Both the position numbers and the translations under genes were made by a program. The notes below the pieces were generated by a model. That model saw nothing but the letters and a program-made list of their open reading frames with translations, was not told where the DNA came from and did not search any database. Shown piece by piece: positions 5,545 through 9,300 of a stretch of DNA of 9,300 nt. The first letter of the stretch is position 1. The number at the start of each line of letters is the position of its first letter. The DNA comes from Chlamydiia bacterium (GTDB taxonomy: Bacteria; Chlamydiota; Chlamydiia; Chlamydiales; Simkaniaceae). Location of the stretch: contig JAGROF010000126.1 of assembly GCA_020440405.1 (NCBI GenBank), forward strand, positions 1 through 9,300, in the 5' to 3' direction.

Positions 5545-6954
5545 ATGTTAAAGATGTACCCTGAAGAGACTCCTACAAAGAAAACTATTAATAAGGGATC
5601 CCCGACCTTTCGCCATGGGGGGAATAAACTTTATTTTATTAGTTTAGGCTGTCCCCGCAACCGGGTGGATACCGAAGTCATGCTTGGGATCTTGCTAAAA
5701 GCAGGGTATGAGCCCAGTGAGAGCTTGGAAGAAGCGGATTATCTTGTGATCAATACCTGTGGTTTTTTAGAAGCAGCACGAGAGGAATCTCTTCAGACGA
5801 TTGGGGAAATGTATGCGGAACGGAAAGAAGGGGCCAAAATTATCGTGACGGGGTGCATGGTCCAGAGCCATGGCCATGAAATCCAAAAACATTTCCCTGA
5901 TATTGACTATCTGTTGGGCTCAGGAGATGTGGAAGGAATCCTCCGTGCGATTGAGTCTAAGAAGCAGGGGATTGAGGTCACTTCTGCACGGAGTTATCTG
6001 GAAGCAGGAGAAGTTCCACGGACCCTCTCTACCCCTTCCCATTACGCCTATTTAAAGATTGCCGAAGGGTGCAAAAAGCGGTGTGCTTATTGCATTATCC
6101 CAAAGATTAAAGGGCCCCTTCGAAGTAAATCTTTGGACCGAATTGTCAAGGAATTCCGCACTTTGCGGGCTCAGGGAGTGCATGAGATTATCTTGATTGC
6201 CCAAGATCTTGGAGATTGGGGAAAAGATCAAGGGTATAAACGCTCGGAAGGGTTGATCAAGGTGCTAGAAACTTTGCTTCAAGAAGAAGGGGATTTTTGG
6301 CTCCGTCTTCTCTATCTATATCCCGATGAAATCACTCCTTCCCTCATTCAGTTGATGAAAAGCGATCCCCGCATCTGCCCTTATTTGGATATGCCGATCC
6401 AACATGTCAATAATGAGATGCTAAAAGCAATGCATCGAGCAACATCAAAAGAAGCGATTATCCACTCTTTAGAGCTCCTCCGCATGGAGATTCCAGACAT
6501 CACCATCCGTACAAGCTTCATTGTGGGTTTTCCTGGAGAAACAGACAAGCAGTTTCAAGAGCTTTTAGAGTTTGTGGAGAAGTATCCGATCGATAATGTG
6601 GGAATTTTTCAATATTCTCGTGAGCCAGGGAGTTATGCGGCAGATCTTCCTGATCAGATTCCAGAGGTGGTGAAAGCCAAAAGACAAAAAAAGTTGGCAA
6701 AGGTGCAAAAGAAAATTTCTAAACGTCTTCTCAGTCAAAAGGTGGGGCAAACCTTGGAGGTTGTTGTTGAGGGGTACCACCCTGAATCTCCCCTTCTCAT
6801 GGTCGGGCGGCATCGTGGGCAATGCCCTGAAATCGATGGAGAGGTAATCCTCAATGATTCCTCTGGGGTTGATTGCTTTGGGAAACGGTATCAAGTAAAA
6901 ATTACAGAAGCTCTCGACTACGATCTTGTTGGGGGGATTGCCCAAAAAGAGTGA
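5545..6954 (+). CDS. rimO: Ribosomal protein S12 methylthiotransferase RimO
   Basis: RimO is a radical-SAM enzyme that adds a methylthio group to the conserved aspartate of ribosomal protein S12 (Asp88/89 in E. coli numbering). All three domains are visible. The N-terminal methylthiotransferase domain has cluster cysteines C36 (SLGCPRN), C72 (NTCGF) and C104 (TGCMV). The radical-SAM core carries CxxxCxxC at C176, C180 and C183 (EGCKKRCAYC). The C-terminal TRAM domain covers about 395-466. DMPIQHVNNEML, RTSFIVGFPGET and FQYSREPGSYAADLPDQI favour RimO over the tRNA enzymes MiaB or MtaB. The 469 residues exceed E. coli RimO (about 440), mainly through a charged N-terminal extension of some 27 residues, so the true start may be ATG 5554 or later; the CAGGG before 5545 is 13 bases away, a poor spacing. 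The upstream small gene is in the same frame and direction. Palindromic element B begins 5 bp after the stop. Confidence 0.95.
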   Translation: MLKMYPEETPTKKTINKGSPTFRHGGNKLYFISLGCPRNRVDTEVMLGILLKAGYEPSESLEEADYLVINTCGFLEAAREESLQTIGEMYAERKEGAKIIVTGCMVQSHGHEIQKHFPDIDYLLGSGDVEGILRAIESKKQGIEVTSARSYLEAGEVPRTLSTPSHYAYLKIAEGCKKRCAYCIIPKIKGPLRSKSLDRIVKEFRTLRAQGVHEIILIAQDLGDWGKDQGYKRSEGLIKVLETLLQEEGDFWLRLLYLYPDEITPSLIQLMKSDPRICPYLDMPIQHVNNEMLKAMHRATSKEAIIHSLELLRMEIPDITIRTSFIVGFPGETDKQFQELLEFVEKYPIDNVGIFQYSREPGSYAADLPDQIPEVVKAKRQKKLAKVQKKISKRLLSQKVGQTLEVVVEGYHPESPLLMVGRHRGQCPEIDGEVILNDSSGVDCFGKRYQVKITEALDYDLVGGIAQKE

Positions 6955-7037
6955 ATACATAATAATACCATTTATCAAACATAAGTTGCAGAATTAGCGC
7001 TGAGATTTTCGAGGAAAAATTGAGTTTGGAGATAAGC

Positions 7038-7056
7038 CTAACCACTTGTTGGTTAG
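7038..7056. repeat. Apical stem-loop of element B
   Basis: CTAACCA and TGGTTAG form a perfect 7-bp stem around a 5-base loop. No T-run follows on either strand, so alone it is not a standard terminator, but the complete 173-bp fold could block RNA decay or transcription. Confidence 0.55.
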
Positions 7057-7124
7057 CGAAATCGAAAACTAAATTTTGACCGAAAAGAACAAGCTACATT
7101 CACCAGCTTATTTTTGATAAATGG

Positions 7125-7130
7125 TATGAT
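7125..7130 (+). promoter_or_regulatory. Possible -10 box for bioY at the edge of element B
   Basis: TATGAT differs from the consensus -10 TATAAT at one base and lies 27 bp before the bioY ATG. No good -35 hexamer sits 16-18 bp upstream, and TTGATA at 7114-7119 is too close. If real, the element's right end provides the bioY promoter. In the partial copy the equivalent bases are TATCAA, so the box is not conserved. Confidence 0.25.
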
Positions 7131-7157
7131 TAAGCCCAAACCTTTTGAGAGGATCAG

Positions 7158-7727
7158 ATGATGGAAGTTTTTATTGAGTCAACACCCGCAATTTCTGAAA
7201 AAGCAAAGTCCCGGATGTGGACGGTTGTTCAAGTCTTTTTGGGGAGCTTATTTCTAGCTGCTTGTGCGCAAGTGACGATTCCCCTTTATCCTGTTCCTTT
7301 AACTTTGCAGACGTTGGGAGTTTTCTCTCTTGCCATCATGCAGGGAGGAAAAAAAGCTTCGTGGTCAGTGCTTCTCTATCTGGCCTTTATCTCTTTAGGT
7401 CTTCCTTTCCTTGCAGGAGGGACTTCCAATGCAATGTGGTTTGCAATTCCATCGGCAGGGTATTTGGTCGCATTTCCGATTGCGGCATTTGCCACAGGGA
7501 AACTGGTTTCTCTTCGGAAGAAACCCAACGCACTTTGGATTGCTCTGAGTGTCTTAGTAGGGAAAGTGATCGTCTATACTCTCGGCGTTGCCTTTTTAAC
7601 CCGTATGCTTTCTTTTAAAGAGAGCTTGATGGTTGGCGTTGTCCCTTTTCTTCCTCTAGCTGGTGTGAAGCTCTTGATTGCTTCAACTCTAGGAGGAGTA
7701 TGGCTGCGCTGGAAGAGCAAATCATAA
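7158..7727 (+). CDS. bioY: BioY biotin transporter (ECF S component)
   Basis: BioY is the membrane substrate-binding subunit of the energy-coupling-factor biotin importer; it works with EcfA/EcfT or, in some bacteria, alone. The 189-residue length is typical. Family signatures are AQVTIPLYPVPLTLQTL (37-53), YLAFISLGLPFLAGG (74-88) and SAGYLVAFPIAAFATG (99-114), within about six hydrophobic segments. The usual P-G-D-x-x-K motif of the last third reads PLAGVK (166-171) here: the lysine is kept but the acidic residue is replaced by alanine. In lactococcal BioY this Asp/Lys pair lies at the biotin site, as I recall. Start: ATG at 7158 or the adjacent ATG at 7161, both after GAGG (5 or 8 bases). 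There is no bioMN or ecfAT nearby. The end overlaps the Nudix gene by 28 bp. A lone biotin importer suits a bacterium that takes biotin from its host. Confidence 0.92.
   Translation: MMEVFIESTPAISEKAKSRMWTVVQVFLGSLFLAACAQVTIPLYPVPLTLQTLGVFSLAIMQGGKKASWSVLLYLAFISLGLPFLAGGTSNAMWFAIPSAGYLVAFPIAAFATGKLVSLRKKPNALWIALSVLVGKVIVYTLGVAFLTRMLSFKESLMVGVVPFLPLAGVKLLIASTLGGVWLRWKSKS
7691..7696 (+). promoter_or_regulatory. Consensus Shine-Dalgarno AGGAGG inside bioY
   Basis: A perfect AGGAGG lies within the last codons of bioY, three bases before the Nudix ATG at 7700. It supports the overlapping start and suggests coupled translation of the two proteins, though the spacer is shorter than the usual 5-9 bases. 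Confidence 0.55.
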
Positions 7728-8140
7728 AGCGTCCGCGCGTTGGACTCGCTGCCATTGCGATTCAAGAAGGAAAGGTTCTTCTTGGAAAGCGTAAGGGGCT
7801 GATTGGCGATGCAACATGGGCTCCTCCAGGAGGACATCTAGAATATGGGGAGTCTGTGGATGCGTGTGCAGCACGGGAGCTTCTTGAAGAGACGGGTCTC
7901 GTTGCAAAAAAGATGGTTCAAGGTCCCTATACGAATGATCTGATCGCTCCTAAAAATCACCATTACATCACCCTTTTTGTTATCATTCCTGAATTTGAAG
8001 GGGAAGTAGAGCGGCGTGAACCACAAAAATGTTTGGGCTGGGAATGGTTTTCCCTTGATGCCCTTCCCTCCCCTTTAATGACCCCTTTTGCAACATTTAT
8101 GGAGACACATTCTTCCCTTCTTATGTATGAGCTGTTATAA
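7700..8140 (+). CDS. Nudix hydrolase, NUDT15/MutT-like nucleotide pyrophosphatase
   Basis: The 146-residue protein contains a complete Nudix box (G45, E51, R59, E60, E63, E64, G66) with the pattern Gx5Ex7REUxEExGU, which binds Mg2+ for cleaving nucleoside-diphosphate-X bonds. The surrounding blocks resemble human NUDT15 closely: VLLGKRKG (26-33), WAPPGGHLEYGE (40-51), NHHYITLF (86-93) and EPQKCLGWEW (107-116). That suggests a nucleoside triphosphate diphosphatase that sanitises oxidised or modified nucleotides, but substrates of Nudix enzymes are hard to predict. It is cytosolic, with no signal peptide. Its start lies inside bioY and the MFS gene begins 8 bp after its stop, so the three form an apparent operon. 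A link to biotin is not evident; such a neighbour may simply share expression. Confidence 0.9.
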   Translation: MAALEEQIIKRPRVGLAAIAIQEGKVLLGKRKGLIGDATWAPPGGHLEYGESVDACAARELLEETGLVAKKMVQGPYTNDLIAPKNHHYITLFVIIPEFEGEVERREPQKCLGWEWFSLDALPSPLMTPFATFMETHSSLLMYELL

Positions 8141-8148
8141 AGAACTTC

Positions 8149-9300
8149 ATGCATAAGGAATCACGCATTCAAGGGATTTTCATCTTTGTCATTACGGTCA
8201 TTTTCTTGACCTATGATCAATTTATGCGTGCAGCGCCCCAAGTGGCACAGCACCATATGATGCATGAAAGAGACCTTCCTCAAGACATCTATGGATTGAT
8301 GTCTATAACTGCTGTTTATGTTTATATCTGCATGCAGATTCCAATTGGGATTTTATATGATCGCCTCTCGTCTCGCATTATTCTTCCTTTTGCTATTGCG
8401 TGTTCTTCTCTAGGATTATTTTTTATGGCCTGGAGTCTCTACTCTCACATGACAGCTGTAGGGAATATTTTGCTCATGATTGGAGCTCCTTTTGCCTTTC
8501 TCTCCATGCTGATCATGGCGGCGCGTTGGTTTCCTCACTCTAATTTTGGAATGCTTTCTGGGATTGGACAACTCTTCTCTACCTTGGGGATTTTAGTGGG
8601 AGGAGTCCCGATTACACTCCTTGTGAATTATTACTTTTCTTGGCGTGTTGTCATGATTGTGTTGGGAACGGTTGGGGTGATTCTGGTTTTAATGAGTCTC
8701 ATGGTTGTTCAAGACAGTGTTTCAGCACATGGGATGCACCGCTCCTCAAAATTTCGTTACATCAAAGAGCTGAAAAGCATTTTTACGTCTAAGCAATTAT
8801 GGCTCATTGGGCTCTATGCCTTTACGGGATGGGGTCCGATTGTTGTTTTTGCGAAGCACTGGGCCTTTCCCTTTGTGAAGGAACGTTTTCTGGTTAGTGA
8901 TGCCCAGGCGCATCAAGGATTGACCTTGTTTTGGATCGCTGCGGGATTTTTGAGCCCTCTCTTTGGATACTTGTCAGCGCGTTGGAAGCAGCGGGTTCCT
9001 ATCTTGGTTTTTAGCTCGATTATAGGGCTCATGGGGTGTGTAGGTTTTCTCTATTTTCCAGGGAGTTCTTTTGGGATTGGAGTGATTTCCTGCCTTGCTA
9101 TTGGAATCGCAGCTGCAGGACAAATTTTAGGATTCGCCTTAGTCAAAGATCGTGTTCCTAAGACCTCGTTGGGAGCAGCATTGGGATTTAATCTGATGCT
9201 CAGTGTGCTGGGAGGAGTGGTTTGTGATTATTTTGTGGAGGGGGTGCTTGCCTTTTTCTCCCGGGGGCCAACGGGATACTATTCTTTGCTTGATTACCGT
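8149..9300 (+). CDS. MFS transporter (3' end cut by window edge)
   Basis: The frame stays open for 384 codons from ATG 8149 to the right edge. The protein is strongly hydrophobic with about ten membrane segments so far. The MFS loop 2-3 signature is present as PIGILYDR (65-72; G67, D71, R72). The first segment starts near residue 9 (GIFIFVITVIFLTYDQF), and a long cytoplasmic loop with basic residues (RSSKFRYIKELKSIF) separates the two six-helix halves. The N-terminal half, RAAPQ through MQIPIGILYDR, resembles the D-galactonate/sugar-phosphate-permease-like carriers common in Legionella, Coxiella and environmental chlamydiae. The substrate cannot be assigned. Only a weak AAAGAA precedes the ATG, which begins 8 bp after the Nudix stop, so translation may depend on readthrough of ribosomes from upstream. 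Expected family length is 400-440 residues, so only a short C-terminal part is missing. Confidence 0.88.
   Translation, partial: MHKESRIQGIFIFVITVIFLTYDQFMRAAPQVAQHHMMHERDLPQDIYGLMSITAVYVYICMQIPIGILYDRLSSRIILPFAIACSSLGLFFMAWSLYSHMTAVGNILLMIGAPFAFLSMLIMAARWFPHSNFGMLSGIGQLFSTLGILVGGVPITLLVNYYFSWRVVMIVLGTVGVILVLMSLMVVQDSVSAHGMHRSSKFRYIKELKSIFTSKQLWLIGLYAFTGWGPIVVFAKHWAFPFVKERFLVSDAQAHQGLTLFWIAAGFLSPLFGYLSARWKQRVPILVFSSIIGLMGCVGFLYFPGSSFGIGVISCLAIGIAAAGQILGFALVKDRVPKTSLGAALGFNLMLSVLGGVVCDYFVEGVLAFFSRGPTGYYSLLDYR

Larger units (their letters stand above)
6960..7132. mobile_element. Palindromic MITE-like element B (173 bp)
   Basis: The ends are inverted repeats: ATACCATTTATC (6965-6976) is the exact reverse complement of 7116-7127, and outward TAAT pairs with ATTA. 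Inward, AAACATAAG (6977-6985) pairs with 7107-7115 at all but one base. Further blocks (GCTAATTC/GCTACATTC and AAACTCAATTTT/AAACTAAATTTT in matching orientation) continue to an apical perfect 7-bp stem: CTAACCA (7038-7044), loop CTTGT, TGGTTAG (7050-7056). The centre of the outer repeats falls in that loop. Both ends are TA, again fitting TA-targeting by an IS630/Tc1-type transposase. It contains no plausible gene. It fills the rimO-bioY gap and ends 25 bp before the bioY start, so it may both end the rimO transcript and influence bioY expression. A right-half copy lies at 2601-2659. Confidence 0.75.

Noticed and set aside
7217..7618. Plus-strand 133-codon frame within bioY
   Set aside because: It is the shifted frame of BioY; the translation is Cys/Ser-rich and lacks any motif, while frame 7158 shows BioY signatures.
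1..9300. CRISPR array, tRNA/rRNA gene, phage or defence cluster
   Set aside because: No regularly spaced repeats, cloverleaf-like segments or relevant protein motifs were seen; the only repeats are the two palindromic elements.

Overview
This window reads as a Gram-negative chromosome segment. It is most likely from a chlamydial relative (an amoeba- or environmental-type Chlamydiota member) or a similar host-associated bacterium. The clues are indirect: a lone BioY-type biotin importer, an isolated UgpB-type binding protein with no permease genes beside it, a chlamydial-looking RimO, an MFS carrier resembling those of intracellular bacteria, and a predicted outer-membrane barrel. I could not run a search, so the taxonomy is an inference.

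Layout. Positions 1-1040 (minus) hold an ATP-grasp ligase-like gene that runs off the left edge and has no ATG/GTG/TTG start; it probably begins at ATT. It is divergent from a full-length UgpB-like glycerol-3-phosphate binding protein (1142-2443, plus). That gene ends inside a 163-bp palindromic element (2437-2599), which directly abuts half of a second repeat (2601-2659). Next come an exported PNPOx-fold flavoprotein (2659-3285, minus), a dienelactone-hydrolase-family enzyme (3342-4052, plus) and a predicted outer-membrane beta-barrel protein (4040-5083, minus). The last two overlap tail to tail by 13 bp. A small unrecognised helical protein (5170-5511) and rimO (5545-6954) lie in tandem. A 173-bp palindromic element (6960-7132) then separates rimO from bioY (7158-7727), a NUDT15-like Nudix hydrolase (7700-8140) and an MFS transporter (8149 to the right edge).

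How the parts work together. bioY, the Nudix gene and the MFS gene are overlapping or 8 bp apart and look like one transcription unit for uptake and nucleotide clean-up. The signal-peptide-bearing UgpB-like protein, PNPOx-like protein and barrel protein point to cell-envelope functions but do not form an obvious pathway. No CRISPR array, tRNA, rRNA, prophage or defence system is visible.

The least ordinary content is the non-coding structure. Two unrelated MITE-like palindromes, both bounded by TA, are present; one supplies the stop codon of the UgpB-like gene, and part of the other recurs 4.5 kb away. The exported PNPOx-like protein lacking the usual substrate residues and the probable AUU start are the next most interesting points. 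I did not find convincing evidence of a new multi-gene system.
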